Shown here: piece after piece, positions 8,433-16,918 of the stretch
How the letters are laid out: the number at the start of each line of letters is the position of its first letter
Numbering within the stretch: position 1 is the first letter of the stretch
DNA from: Rhizobium leguminosarum
GTDB lineage: Bacteria > Pseudomonadota > Alphaproteobacteria > Rhizobiales > Rhizobiaceae
Assembly (NCBI RefSeq): GCF_001679785.1
Contig: NZ_CP016286.1
Span: 1,488,001-1,552,000 of the forward strand
Direction of reading: 5' to 3'
Length of the DNA: 64,000 nt
The notes under the pieces: model-generated
What the model was told of the DNA's origin: nothing
What the model saw: the letters and a program-made list of their open reading frames with translations, nothing else
Database searches by the model: none
Made by a program: the position numbers and the translations under genes

Positions 8433-8861
8433 TTACGCAAATCGCTCAAGCATTTTACGGAGTAGCTCGTTTTCGGAGAGCAGCGACTTCCGGTAGGCAG
8501 CCTCTTGCGCATTTCCTTGGACGAGCGCGTTGCCTTCGTCCTGTGCGCGAGCGACCACCCTCGCATGTGGAAGCGATGCATTCCGCCGGATCCTAGCCGT
8601 TCCGACCACCTTAGGTGGACCTGGCTTCGACAATTTAATTTGCTTACGCGGTATGCTAGTGGTTCCGGTTACGACGACCGAATTTGCTTCGCTCGTTGAC
8701 GAAGGCTCAGCGGGCGGGCTGTCGGCCGGGATGACTGTCACCGTCTCCCTTTCCATTGACGCCCTTCCTGCGTCCACAATGCGCTCGTCCAGCTGTCGTA
8801 TCCAATCTTGGTATTTCTCACGCCAGGGACTGCCTTCGGGGTGCGAAGCTAACTTTGTCAC
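8433..8861 (-). CDS. Hypothetical protein divergent from tnsA module; 5' side cut by IS3
   Basis: 142 aa if it starts at GTG 8861. Residues 1-35 are helical (SPWREKYQDWIRQLDERIVD), the middle is a Ser/Pro/Thr-rich linker, and the C-terminus is a leucine-zipper-like helix (YRKSLLSENELLRKMLERFA). The IS3 element is inserted one base upstream of the GTG. In the restored pre-insertion sequence a GGAGG lies 3 bases before that GTG, a close but possible ribosome site, and the insertion removed it. It is transcribed away from tnsA and may belong to the Tn7-like element. The function is unknown. Confidence 0.45.
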   Translation of the reverse strand: MTKLASHPEGSPWREKYQDWIRQLDERIVDAGRASMERETVTVIPADSPPAEPSSTSEANSVVVTGTTSIPRKQIKLSKPGPPKVVGTARIRRNASLPHARVVARAQDEGNALVQGNAQEAAYRKSLLSENELLRKMLERFA

Positions 8862-8899
8862 GGCCAAACTGGCCTGCTGCCGGTTTATCGGACACGAGG

Positions 8900-9760
8900 T
8901 TAAGCTAATCCCACCTTTGTTTCAAAGTCATTGGGGCTGAGATAGCCCAGTGTCGAGTGGCGACGCTTCGGGTTGTAGAAGCGCTCGATGTAATCGAACA
9001 CATCGGCTCTGGCGTCATTCCTCGTGCGATAAACCTTCCGTGCCGTTCTCTCCGTTTTCAGTGAGGAGAAGAAGCTCTCCATTGCAGCGTTGTCCCAGAC
9101 ATTTCCAGAGCGGCTCATCGAGCAGGTGATGCCGTGATCTCCCATGAGGCGCTGGAACTGCTCGCTGGTATATTGGCTGCCCTGGTCGGAGTGATGCAGC
9201 AGAGCATCTGGTTTTCCTCGACGCCATATCGCCATGATCAGCGCATCTGTGACGAGTTGGGCTGTCATGTTGGCATTCATCGACCAGCCGACGACACGGC
9301 GTGAGAACAGGTCGATGACGGCTGCGACATACAGCCAGCCTTCCGCGGTCCAGATATAGGTGAAGTCAGCCACCCATTTCTGGTTCGGACGGTCTGCCAC
9401 GAACTGGCGGTCCAGCACGTTAGGCATGATGACGGCACGGTCACCGGCATCCTTTGGCAAGCCACGCCGCCTCGGTCTTGCCCTGAGCGCATTCAAGCGC
9501 ATCAGCCGCTCAATACGATGGAGGCCACAGGATAACCCTTCCTCCAGCACATCGTGCCAGACCCGTCGGGCACCATAGGTGCGGTCGCTGGACTGGAAAC
9601 TCTGCTTGATCCTTTCCAGCAGGACCTCGTCATGGCGTGCATGTTCGCTCGGAGAACGATTGAACCAGGCGTGGAAACCTGAACGAGAAACTCCCAGCGC
9701 TTCACAGAGCCATGCCACCGGCCAGATCGAGCGGTGCTTTGCAACGAACGCGAACTTCAT
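8900..9760 (-). CDS. IS3-family transposase OrfB
   Basis: 286 aa with the IS3 OrfB layout. An N-terminal HTH_21-like region (CEALGVSRSGFHAWFNR) is followed by the rve integrase core. The DDE residues are visible in KWVADFTYIWT, LLHHSDQGSQYTSE and NAAMESFFSSLKTE, and the core ends with the usual YNPKRRHSTLGYLSP tail. Its ATG overlaps the stop of orfA (ATGA). In this family OrfB is normally made as an OrfAB fusion by -1 frameshifting. Nothing is disrupted. Confidence 0.95.
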   Translation of the reverse strand: MKFAFVAKHRSIWPVAWLCEALGVSRSGFHAWFNRSPSEHARHDEVLLERIKQSFQSSDRTYGARRVWHDVLEEGLSCGLHRIERLMRLNALRARPRRRGLPKDAGDRAVIMPNVLDRQFVADRPNQKWVADFTYIWTAEGWLYVAAVIDLFSRRVVGWSMNANMTAQLVTDALIMAIWRRGKPDALLHHSDQGSQYTSEQFQRLMGDHGITCSMSRSGNVWDNAAMESFFSSLKTERTARKVYRTRNDARADVFDYIERFYNPKRRHSTLGYLSPNDFETKVGLA

Positions 9761-10047
9761 ATCGCGTCCCTGGCAAAGTAGGCTGCGGCCTTTTTTAGGA
9801 TATCGCGCTCTGCCTTCAGCTTTGCGACTTCACGACGGAGCCGCTCGATCTCAAGCTGCTCCGGCTTCATTTGCCCTTTTCCAGGAAAGGATTGGCCGGG
9901 ATCGTCGCCGTATTCCCGAACCCATTTGCGCAACACATTCTCGTGGACATCAAGATCACGGGCAGCCTGCGCAACGGCAACCCCACGCTCCCTGACCAGC
10001 TTCACCGCCTCAAGCTTGTACTCGCGGCTGAATATTCGTCTTTGCAT
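9757..10047 (-). CDS. IS3-family OrfA (HTH protein)
   Basis: 96 aa. An N-terminal helix-turn-helix (FSREYKLEAVKLVRERGV, then AQAARDLDVHENVLRKWVRE) is followed by a C-terminal leucine zipper (LEIERLRREVAKLKAERDIL). That is the usual OrfA build for binding the terminal repeats and dimerising with OrfAB. It lies directly upstream of orfB in the minus direction with a 4-bp overlap. An A-rich stretch near the end (AAAAAAGG-like on the minus strand, around 9790) is where a -1 slip would be expected. Confidence 0.93.
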   Translation of the reverse strand: MQRRIFSREYKLEAVKLVRERGVAVAQAARDLDVHENVLRKWVREYGDDPGQSFPGKGQMKPEQLEIERLRREVAKLKAERDILKKAAAYFARDAI

Positions 10048-10151
10048 TCATGCTCTCCGGTTTCAGGAGGAACACCTTAACCTCGTGTCCATGAAACCGG
10101 CAGCAGGCCAGTTTGCCCTCCAAACAATCCAGTTTGTTATGGAGGCCGAGC

Positions 10152-10406
10152 ATGTCCAACTACCACCCCACGCCTGAATCGTCTGCAAATCCCAATGATT
10201 GGACGCCTTCGTTCAAGGCGTTCACAGAGCTGTTCTTCGGGCGCTCGTTCGAGCCTCTGGGCTACGATGCGCCCACCTCCAACAATGTGGTCATCTCCCT
10301 TGCCGAAGCCGCCACCAAGGCGGTTGTCGACGAATATCACGTACCTGACGGCCCCGACGCCGACCCGCCCTTCCCTGATCGTCCGGTCATAACCGTCCAT
10401 CGCTGA
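10152..10406 (+). CDS. Small hypothetical protein upstream of tnsA
   Basis: 84 aa starting at ATG 10152, preceded by GGAGG at 10141 with a 6-base spacer, a good ribosome site. The sequence is polar, with a Pro/Asn/Ser-rich start (NYHPTPESSANPNDWTPSF), a central amphipathic helix (SLAEAATKAVVDEYHV) and an acidic Pro-rich end. It has no similarity that I recognise. It lies 63 bp upstream of tnsA on the same strand, so it is probably the first gene of the transposition operon. It might be a small accessory or regulatory protein of the element, but this rests on position only. Confidence 0.5.
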   Translation: MSNYHPTPESSANPNDWTPSFKAFTELFFGRSFEPLGYDAPTSNNVVISLAEAATKAVVDEYHVPDGPDADPPFPDRPVITVHR

Positions 10407-10469
10407 TTTCAGCGAACCAATCACCCCATCTTTATTGATTGGTGGCACAGCCGTGTCCGGAACAGGAAT

Positions 10470-11351
10470 GTGATGACTACCAAGCGGGTTCTTCGCTACA
10501 TGATCGAATGCGAGCACGGCATCGACAATTACGTCGATGACGAGCCGACAGCATATGACCCTCTCGGGGATTACGCACCTGCAGGTGAGTTCGTAACCGT
10601 TCGCTTCTATGACGACGGTGGGGTCGCGCACGATGCCAAGCTTTGGACAGGGCATAAGGCTTCCACCGGGACGCGACAGCCACCAAAGCGTACGAAAGCG
10701 CACGCTCGCGGTTACATCGTAGACCCCCGGACCAATCGCGCCATCGGCTTCAGCAGCACCTACGAACTGACTTGTATCCTTTTTCTGATGGCAAGCAGTG
10801 CGGTTGTCGAGATCGAGGACCAGCCACCCGCAGTCACATATTTTGATGCCGACGGCAAGAAGCGCAAGCACATCTATGACCTTCGAGCGAGCCTGAAGAA
10901 CGGCCTTAAGATCGTTTACCCGATCAAGCCCGTCGACCAGCTCGAGAAGACCAAAATCAAAGAAGTTGTCGAGCGCACCAAGCCCCATTTGGACGGGTTC
11001 GCTGACAAGGTTGTCCTCCTCACTGATCGTACTTTGACGCGCGATGTCGCTTGGAACAGCAAGAGCATCGTACATGCTCATAAAGTTCGCGATGAGGCCG
11101 ACTGCCAGTACATGCTCGACCTCGTAAGAGACATCCGGGGTGAGTTCAGCGCCTACAAGGTTGCCCGGACCTTCAAGCGTTTTGCCGATGGTTTCAATGC
11201 CATTTTGTGCCTGCTCTATGACGGTGTTCTCGAACTCGTCCAGCCACTGCGTATTTCGGAAGAACGGGACAGTCGTTTCACTAAATCGCGGACAGTGGTT
11301 TCACTAATTCCGGGACAGCATGGTGTGGTCGATTTTCGCCTGCCTGGTTGA
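10470..11351 (+). pseudogene. tnsA: tnsA-like endonuclease gene, 3' end replaced by IS21 insertion
   Basis: This encodes the TnsA-like endonuclease of a Tn7-like transposon, which cuts the 5' ends so that the element moves by cut-and-paste. The restriction-enzyme fold residues are recognisable: Glu99 (SSTYELTCILFL), Asp137 (KHIYDLRASLKNG) and Lys153 (YPIKPVDQ), with DQPPAVTYFDADG between. Start is GTG 10470 or, better, ATG 10473 after CAGGA. The authentic frame ends at 11247, where IS21 is inserted. The last 34 codons to 11351 are IS21 sequence. Without the IS the gene would continue at 13880 and stop at 13932 (276 aa). Only 17 native C-terminal residues are lost, so activity may persist. Confidence 0.82.
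11251..11318. repeat. IS21 left-end sub-repeats (23-bp period)
   Basis: Three successive units end in CGGGACAG, GCGGACAG and CGGGACAG, at 11272, 11295 and 11318. The second and third share GTTTCACTAA. They match the four inverted units at the other end (13780-13870). In IS21 elements such internal repeats bind IstA. Confidence 0.85.
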
Positions 11352-11353
11352 AG

Positions 11354-12130
11354 TCATGAGCGATTGATTTCGCCGTTTTCAGCGCCGGTCAAGTGGGATG
11401 GTGTTTTTTGCCGTCGCATGCTGTCGCCTTCAAGGGCAATGCGGTGCGCATTGTGGATGATCCGATCGAGGATTGCGTCTGCGATGGTCGGTTCTCCGAT
11501 CATGTCATGCCACTGGGCGACAGGAAGCTGCGCGGTGATGAGCGTTGATTTCCGGCGATAGCGTTCCTCGAAGATTTCCAGCAGGTCGAGGCGTTGTTGA
11601 TCTGTGAGCGTGTGCGTTCCCCAGTCGTCGAGGATCAGCAACTGGACGCGGGCGAGTTTGTCGACCAGGCGTGGAAAGCGGCCGTCAAGCCTGGCAAGGC
11701 CCAGATCTTCGAACAGACGCGGCATACGCAGGTAGAGGATGGAATGATCGAGCCGGGCAGCCTGACGGCCGAAGGCGCAGGCGAGCCAGGTTTTTCCCGT
11801 GCCGGTCTGGCCGGTGATGATCATATTCTCATGTGCCTTCAACCACGCCCCTTGCGCAAGCGACAGAGTGTTGCGGCGGTCGAGACCACGATGAGCGGCA
11901 AAGTCGATGTTCTCGATGCAGGCGTCGGGAAAGCGGAGCTTTGAAGCTGCAAGCCGGTTGGTCAGGCGCTTGTCGGATCGCAGAGCCGTTTCCCGATCGA
12001 GCATCAGGCCGAGCCACTCGTCGCGGCTGAGATCGCTGCTGTTGTTCTGAGCGGCAAGTTCGCGATAGGCCGTTGCCATTCCGGCAAGGCCAAGGGCCTG
12101 CATCTGATCGAGGGTTGGATGTGTCAGCAT
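11354..12130 (-). CDS. istB: IS21 helper ATPase IstB
   Basis: 258 aa from ATG 12130 ([19 protein letters not shown], the standard IstB start). A longer upstream frame exists but overlaps istA and is not family-like. This is a DnaC-type AAA+ ATPase that stimulates IstA and helps target choice. The Walker A motif is [17 protein letters not shown], Walker B is LLILDDWG, and the family ending with [18 protein letters not shown] is present. It follows istA with a 16-bp gap in the same operon. Length and motifs are complete. Confidence 0.95.
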   Translation of the reverse strand: MLTHPTLDQMQALGLAGMATAYRELAAQNNSSDLSRDEWLGLMLDRETALRSDKRLTNRLAASKLRFPDACIENIDFAAHRGLDRRNTLSLAQGAWLKAHENMIITGQTGTGKTWLACAFGRQAARLDHSILYLRMPRLFEDLGLARLDGRFPRLVDKLARVQLLILDDWGTHTLTDQQRLDLLEIFEERYRRKSTLITAQLPVAQWHDMIGEPTIADAILDRIIHNAHRIALEGDSMRRQKTPSHLTGAENGEINRS

Positions 12131-12146
12131 GGGTCTTTCCTTTCCT

Positions 12147-13700
12147 TCACTGGTAATAGGAGCCGCCGCGGATGTTGGTGTGCGGCGGGGTGGGTTTTGC
12201 CGGGTCTGTCTGGGGTTTGGTTCGATCGAGACCGGATTTGAGAATGGCGGCGACAGAGGAATAGGTGATGGAGTTGATGACCAGCGCCCGCTCGCACGCC
12301 GCTTCCAGGCGATCCGTCTCGTAACGGCGGGCAAGGGACAGAATGCCGAAGGCCGAGCGATATCCTTGTTCGGGATGAGGACGATCGCGCATCATCCGCT
12401 CGACCAGAATGGCGGTGTTCACCCCGATCCTTGCCGCCTGGTTCAAAAGCGATGCCGGCGTCGTGTTGGCATAACGCTGGTGGGATTTGGGCATATGCTC
12501 GTTGACCGTCACATGCCCGGATCGCTGAGAACGCCTGATATGGCTGGCAATCCGCTTGTGATCGAGAAATACCTCGACCACCCGGTGGGTCAGACGCACA
12601 TCAACCTGTCGGCCGATCAAGCGGTGCGGCACAGAGTAGAAGGTCTTGTCGACCTCGACATGGTAATCGGGATGGACCTTCGCCGATTTCCATTCCGCAT
12701 AGTCGAACGGCGTTGCTGGCAGCGGCGCAAGCGCCTTTCTCTCTACCTCCTCGAACAGGTCTCGGCGCGACTTTCCGATGTGGCGCATCGGGCGGTTGTT
12801 CAAGTCGTCAAGCAGAACCGAGATCGCGGCATTCAGATCAGCCAGACTGAAGAAGCGTCGGTTTCTGAGGCGAGCCAATATCCAGCGCTCGACGATCAGC
12901 ACTGCACCTTCGACCTTGGCTTTGTCACGCGGCTTGCGGCTTCTGGTCGGCAGGATGGTCGTATCGTAATGTTCGGCCATAGCAGCGAAGGTGGCGTTGA
13001 GCGTCGGCTCGAACCACAGCGCCTTGGCGACGCCTGCCTTCAGGTTGTCGCACACGATCGCCTTCGTGACGCCGCCGAAGAAGCTCAGCGCGCGTTCCTG
13101 GCCCTCGATCCAGTCCGGCAGTTTCTGGCTGAAGCTGGCACAGGCGAATGTCAACGACGAGGCGGGAAGCATCGCCACAAAGATTTGTGCCGAATGGATG
13201 ACGCCGGTCGAAGGGTCGATGATGGGGATGGTGTGGCCGGCATAATCCGTCTGCATCACCGCGCCCGCCTCATGACGGTTGCGGAACGTCGCGTGAGCGC
13301 GGCGTTCGAAGACGGCAAAACGGTCGCAAAACCATGTGTAGCCGTAGCCGTCGGGATGGCTCGCCCTGTATTCCTGCCAGAGCAGCGTCAGCGTTACACC
13401 CTTGCGCTTCAGCTCGGCGGAAACGGACCGCCAATCCGGCTCGACCAAGTCCTGTGGCGGCCGGCCAACGCGCCGGAAAAGATGTCGCTCCAGCGCGGCA
13501 TCATCGTCCAGGCCCGCAGGCAACGGCCAGACCGAAAGTCCGGTCTCCCTCGCTCGCAACAGATACGTCGCCACAGAGGTTTTGCTGATCTTCAGGCGTT
13601 CCGAAACGGCGCGAACCGAAAGGCCCTGCTCGTGCGTCAGTCGCAGTATCGATCGAATGTCTTTCACTGTCGTTCGTCTCGCTTGCTTCCGTCTTGGCAT
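12147..13700 (-). CDS. istA: IS21-family transposase IstA
   Basis: 517 aa from ATG 13700, which has a GAGAGGGG ribosome site (an ATG ten codons upstream is also in frame). The N-terminal HTH domain ([32 protein letters not shown]) binds the terminal repeats. The DDE core includes [21 protein letters not shown] and the glutamate in [19 protein letters not shown]-terminal IstA domain ([19 protein letters not shown]) follows. No disruption is seen. It is co-directional with istB and antisense to tnsA. Confidence 0.95.
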   Translation of the reverse strand: MPRRKQARRTTVKDIRSILRLTHEQGLSVRAVSERLKISKTSVATYLLRARETGLSVWPLPAGLDDDAALERHLFRRVGRPPQDLVEPDWRSVSAELKRKGVTLTLLWQEYRASHPDGYGYTWFCDRFAVFERRAHATFRNRHEAGAVMQTDYAGHTIPIIDPSTGVIHSAQIFVAMLPASSLTFACASFSQKLPDWIEGQERALSFFGGVTKAIVCDNLKAGVAKALWFEPTLNATFAAMAEHYDTTILPTRSRKPRDKAKVEGAVLIVERWILARLRNRRFFSLADLNAAISVLLDDLNNRPMRHIGKSRRDLFEEVERKALAPLPATPFDYAEWKSAKVHPDYHVEVDKTFYSVPHRLIGRQVDVRLTHRVVEVFLDHKRIASHIRRSQRSGHVTVNEHMPKSHQRYANTTPASLLNQAARIGVNTAILVERMMRDRPHPEQGYRSAFGILSLARRYETDRLEAACERALVINSITYSSVAAILKSGLDRTKPQTDPAKPTPPHTNIRGGSYYQ

Positions 13701-13779
13701 GGCCCCTCTCAACCGATGATGAGGAGGCAATCTGCCAGAACGGCGCTTGCGAAAATCGACCTTAAATCCACGTCCGAGA

Positions 13780-13870
13780 CTGTCCCGGAATTAGCGGAAT
13801 CGCTGTCCCGTATTTACTGAAATCGCTGTCCGCGAATTACCGGAATCGCTGTCCCGAAATTAGTGAAACA
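13780..13870. repeat. IS21 right-end sub-repeats (four units, 23-bp period)
   Basis: Units begin CTGTCC at 13780, 13803, 13826 and 13849, exactly 23 bp apart, each followed by a variant of CGGAATTACCGGAATCG. They are the inverse of the left-end units and presumably form the IstA binding array. The promoter of istA must lie inside or beside them. Confidence 0.88.
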
Positions 13871-13879
13871 CGCAGCCAC

Positions 13880-13932
13880 ACCGCAAACTAATCGACGCGC
13901 CGTATGTGCGCGTCCGGCAGGAAGAGGAGTGA
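13880..13932 (+). pseudogene. tnsA: Displaced 3' end of tnsA
   Basis: These are the last 17 codons of the uninterrupted tnsA (HRKLIDAPYVRVRQEEE then TGA at 13930-13932, the first codon being shared with base 11247). They are now separated from the rest by the IS21 element. The acidic tail ends the protein in the expected place, about 276 aa from the GTG. In Tn7 the TnsA C-terminus contacts TnsC, so loss of this tail might weaken coupling. That last point is inference from Tn7. Confidence 0.8.
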
Positions 13933-14103
13933 GCCCGGTGCGTCAAGTCTCATGCTTGTTGCCGCATCATCTTCGCGCTGGTGCAATCGCCGCCCGCGCC
14001 CCACCTTAAGCGGCCAGCACCTCTCCACTCACATACGCGCGAATTAGCGCCCGTCGACAGCCGTGAGGCTGATCGGAAACGCTTGCCTAAAAGGAACAGT
14101 ACA

Positions 14104-14292
14104 ATGACCGACACACTTTACAACGAGCTGCTCGGGAAACATTCCGGTGATCTGACCGCCCTTGGTACTCGCCAGCGCGTAGAGGTCGACGAGTACGCCT
14201 GCGATCTTGCAACATTTTTCTACGCGAGTGGTACGTGGACATTTCCAGAGAGCACGGACGAGGTCCTTAGCGACAGCTCAAACCTGTCTTAA
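14104..14292 (+). CDS. Small hypothetical protein between tnsA and tnsB
   Basis: 62 aa from ATG 14104, with AAAAGGA about 9 bases upstream. The sequence (MTDTLYNELLGKHSGDL..., VDEYACDLATFFYASGTW) is acidic, with one Cys and an aromatic cluster, and ends with a Ser/Asp-rich tail. I recognise no family. It is co-directional with the Tn7-like genes and lies in the gap between restored tnsA (stop 13932) and tnsB (start 14549). It may be an element-specific accessory gene or a small regulator. The evidence is a good ribosome site and position. Confidence 0.5.
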   Translation: MTDTLYNELLGKHSGDLTALGTRQRVEVDEYACDLATFFYASGTWTFPESTDEVLSDSSNLS

Positions 14293-14548
14293 ACCGCGCT
14301 CCTCGCTAGGTCTCAACCCACAATGACCATCGTTCATCGATCCACGGGTTTGAATTCGGAGGCTGCCGTCTTGGTAACGATCTTCCGCACTCGCAGCATT
14401 TGCCGGTCCTTGGGAATCTGGCCAGCTGCTCCGCCGTAGCACGGCCGCTCACCTCTTCTGCAGACCAGGGCTCTCAGTAGGTCTTGGCTAAATCGGCCCG
14501 AAAGGCCGCGTGAGAATTCTTGCGCCGTTTTAAAAGGAGTTAAGCAAA

Positions 14549-16858
14549 ATGGCTGCTGCACTGAACGCCTACCGCTACCGCGAAGAGAACCAATTCGAAT
14601 ACCGCATCTATTCCTTCTACAAAGGCGACCGCGTCGAAGATCGCGACATCATGTACGAGTGGCAGCGCTCCGCTCAGGATGGTCATTGGTTCCTGCGCGT
14701 CGGCGATCCCGGTCCCGAGGAGTTCTTCTCACATATCGATTTGCACAAGGGATTCCATCGCCCAAAAAACCCGATGGGTTACATCCCGCGTCGCCGCCCT
14801 CAGCATGGCCATTTTGCTTCGACCGACATCTCAAGCCTGCTCAGTCCCCTCAAGCCCGATGAGCAGAAGCACATCCTCTTCTGCGTAGATTGGTGCAAGC
14901 GCTTCGCAAACGCCTACGAACGCGGCGAGGTAAAGCGTACCAAAGCAGATGCGGCACGTTGGGCTATCGAACAGCACGCGCTGATCGTCGCGGCGGCGGA
15001 GAAGCTGCATGAGGATGAAGGCCGAAAACGCCAGACCATGGAAACCATTCCCGCTGCGCCCAAGGGAGGAACACTTCTCGACTGGGTAACGCGCTACGAG
15101 CGTGCGGACTACGATCCCATCGTGTTCTACGACAACACCGGTAAGGGCCGGAGAGAGCATTTTACCGCACCCGAACTGGTGATTATCAATGAGCATGTCG
15201 CGATCAAGGCGTCGTCGGATCGGACAGCAATCACCGAACTCTATGAAATGCTGGAAGCGGCGTTCGATCGAGAGAACGACGTAATCAGGAAACAGAACAA
15301 GGCGTTAGGTGCAAAGGTTCATAAAGAACTTCGAGTTCCGAACATCGATACGTTTCGAGAGCGCTGCAATCAGATCCCAAGAGGACATCTCGAGTTAGCT
15401 TATCTGGGAAAAGAGGCAGCACGGAATAAGAATGCTGCCGTTCGGTTCGGAATCGACACCGATCGACCACTTGAGCGCATCGAACTTGACGAAAGCCAAG
15501 TCGACCTCATGACGATCATGATGCTGGCAGGGTTGTGGAACAAGCTCACGAAAGCAGAGAAAGATGTCGTTTCACGGGTCCGACTTTGGATCACAGCGGC
15601 TATCGACACCGCTACAAGAAGCCTGCTTGGGCTTCGCTTCCATCCAGAAGAGCCGAGCGCTTCGACGGCCGTTGCCACTCTGGGCATGGTCTTTCAAGAC
15701 AAGTCACAGCTCTCCGAGACCCTTGGTTGCGTAACCAGGTGGAAGCAGCAGGGCAATGCAGAGGAAGTGGTCATCGACTCCGCCACTTGGCTGGCGAGCA
15801 TGGCAATGCGCGTAGCGGTGCTTGACGCCGGTGCATGCTTCTTCCAGCCGAAAGCGGGCGACCCTCGCTCGAAAGGTACGATCGAACGGTGGTTCCGCAC
15901 CATCAACCGGGATGCGCTCGCAACCTTTGCCGGACGTACGTGGGGCAGTCCAGATGAGATGGGCGACCTTACTGCGTCAGAGCAGGCCAGCATCGCGTAT
16001 GATCAGTACGCGGAACTCATGTATCGCTTCCTGATCGATGTCTACCACAACACTGCGCACTACGGGCTTCAGGGGGAAACGCCGCTTGCAGCCTGGGAGC
16101 GCCTGAACAAGTTTTACAAGCCTACGCCGCCCATGTCTCAGAACATTCATCGCCACATTTTTGGCGTTAAGGGCACCCGCAAGCTCACGAACGCTGGAAT
16201 TCGGTTCCTTGGCATCCAGTATTGGTCCAAGGCTCTCCATCACCTCTTCCTGAAGAAGGATATCGATGTCGAAATCCGAGTAGGCATTTCAGACCTCGGG
16301 ATGATCTCCGTCCAACATGAGCAGGGCTGGTTGAACGTGCCAGCCCTGCATCAGGAATTCGCGGGCATGAGTGTTTGGAAGTGGATGGCGTTCAACAAAC
16401 GTCTTCGCATCCTGAACCAGAGGACGGCAAAGGTTCACCGTTCGGTTGCCCTCAGGGCCAAGGAATATCTTCGAAATCAAGCTGAGATCGCTCGCGCTGA
16501 AGCGCAGCTCGGAACAGCGGTCGTTAACGACGACGACTTTAAGCGCTGGGAAAAGAGCCTCGCTCACACGGTCGAGATCATCGATGACGAAGAGGAAGAA
16601 GTGCCTGTACTGCACGATGAGTCGAACCTGATCGACCTCTACAGCGACATGTATGCTGGAATGCTGCTGGCCCGCGAGGAGGCCAAGGCGCAAAAGCGGG
16701 CGGCAGAACACGCCAAGACGTCTAAGCGGGGCAATAGCGACCGCTCGAAGCGTCCGTCGGCGAGCGTGGAGGCAGCGCCTGCTACCGATCGCTCCTCATC
16801 ATCGCTTGACCCCGCACCGGCCATCGCCCCCAGCACCTCCAGCCGCTTCGATCGCTAG
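14549..16858 (+). CDS. tnsB: TnsB-like DDE transposase
   Basis: 769 aa with start ATG 14549 after AAAAGGAGTTAAGCAAA, a strong ribosome site. It belongs to the TnsB/MuA/TniA group that joins the 3' ends of the transposon. The rve core carries Asp314 (LDESQVDLM), Asp410 (VIDSATWLAS) and Glu446 (SKGTIERWFRTINRD), a DD35E spacing. N-terminal DNA-binding helices occupy about 1-280. A Mu-type beta-barrel domain follows the core (DIDVEIRVGISDLGMISV). The C-terminal 100 residues are acidic, then basic and Ser-rich (EEEEVPVL..., KRGNSDRSKRPSAS), like tails that contact the AAA+ partner. The frame is intact. Confidence 0.9.
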   Translation: MAAALNAYRYREENQFEYRIYSFYKGDRVEDRDIMYEWQRSAQDGHWFLRVGDPGPEEFFSHIDLHKGFHRPKNPMGYIPRRRPQHGHFASTDISSLLSPLKPDEQKHILFCVDWCKRFANAYERGEVKRTKADAARWAIEQHALIVAAAEKLHEDEGRKRQTMETIPAAPKGGTLLDWVTRYERADYDPIVFYDNTGKGRREHFTAPELVIINEHVAIKASSDRTAITELYEMLEAAFDRENDVIRKQNKALGAKVHKELRVPNIDTFRERCNQIPRGHLELAYLGKEAARNKNAAVRFGIDTDRPLERIELDESQVDLMTIMMLAGLWNKLTKAEKDVVSRVRLWITAAIDTATRSLLGLRFHPEEPSASTAVATLGMVFQDKSQLSETLGCVTRWKQQGNAEEVVIDSATWLASMAMRVAVLDAGACFFQPKAGDPRSKGTIERWFRTINRDALATFAGRTWGSPDEMGDLTASEQASIAYDQYAELMYRFLIDVYHNTAHYGLQGETPLAAWERLNKFYKPTPPMSQNIHRHIFGVKGTRKLTNAGIRFLGIQYWSKALHHLFLKKDIDVEIRVGISDLGMISVQHEQGWLNVPALHQEFAGMSVWKWMAFNKRLRILNQRTAKVHRSVALRAKEYLRNQAEIARAEAQLGTAVVNDDDFKRWEKSLAHTVEIIDDEEEEVPVLHDESNLIDLYSDMYAGMLLAREEAKAQKRAAEHAKTSKRGNSDRSKRPSASVEAAPATDRSSSSLDPAPAIAPSTSSRFDR

Positions 16859-16918
16859 CCATGCCGCGCCCGGAAGACCGGGCTCGGCATCCCTTGTTTT
16901 CAAAAAGAGGTATCGTTT

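Larger units (their letters stand above)
8866..10114 (-). mobile_element. IS3-family insertion sequence
   Basis: About 1,249 bp. The ends are long imperfect inverted repeats: AAACTGGCCTGCTGCCGGTT at 8866 is matched by the inverse at the 10114 end, with the similarity continuing about 20 bp further inward to GACACGAGGTTAAG with few mismatches. The 3-bp sequence GCC flanks it on both sides (8863-8865 and 10115-10117), consistent with the 3-bp duplication common in IS3-group elements. If only the TG...CA core is counted as the terminus (8870-10110), no direct repeat is seen, so the outer boundary is preferred. It carries orfA and orfB on the minus strand, both intact. Confidence 0.85.
11248..13874 (-). 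mobile_element. IS21-family insertion sequence within tnsA
   Basis: A 2,627-bp element with ends TGCGTATTTC at 11248 and the inverse GAAACACGCA at 13874, flanked by the 5-bp direct repeat GCCAC at 11243-11247 and 13875-13879. It carries istA and istB on the minus strand. Both ends contain arrays of 23-bp sub-repeats with core GGGACAG, typical of IS21 termini. All genes are open. Excision of the element plus one repeat copy restores a continuous tnsA frame through VQP-HRKLIDAPY, which confirms the boundaries. Confidence 0.95.

Noticed and set aside
10137..11081. Minus-strand frame of 314 codons opposite tnsA
   Set aside because: Antisense to the TnsA gene, which has catalytic motifs. The minus frame shows no domain.
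12129..13820. Long plus-strand open frame (563 codons) across istA
   Set aside because: Shadow of the intact minus-strand istA; no motif of its own and it runs into IS21 terminal repeats.
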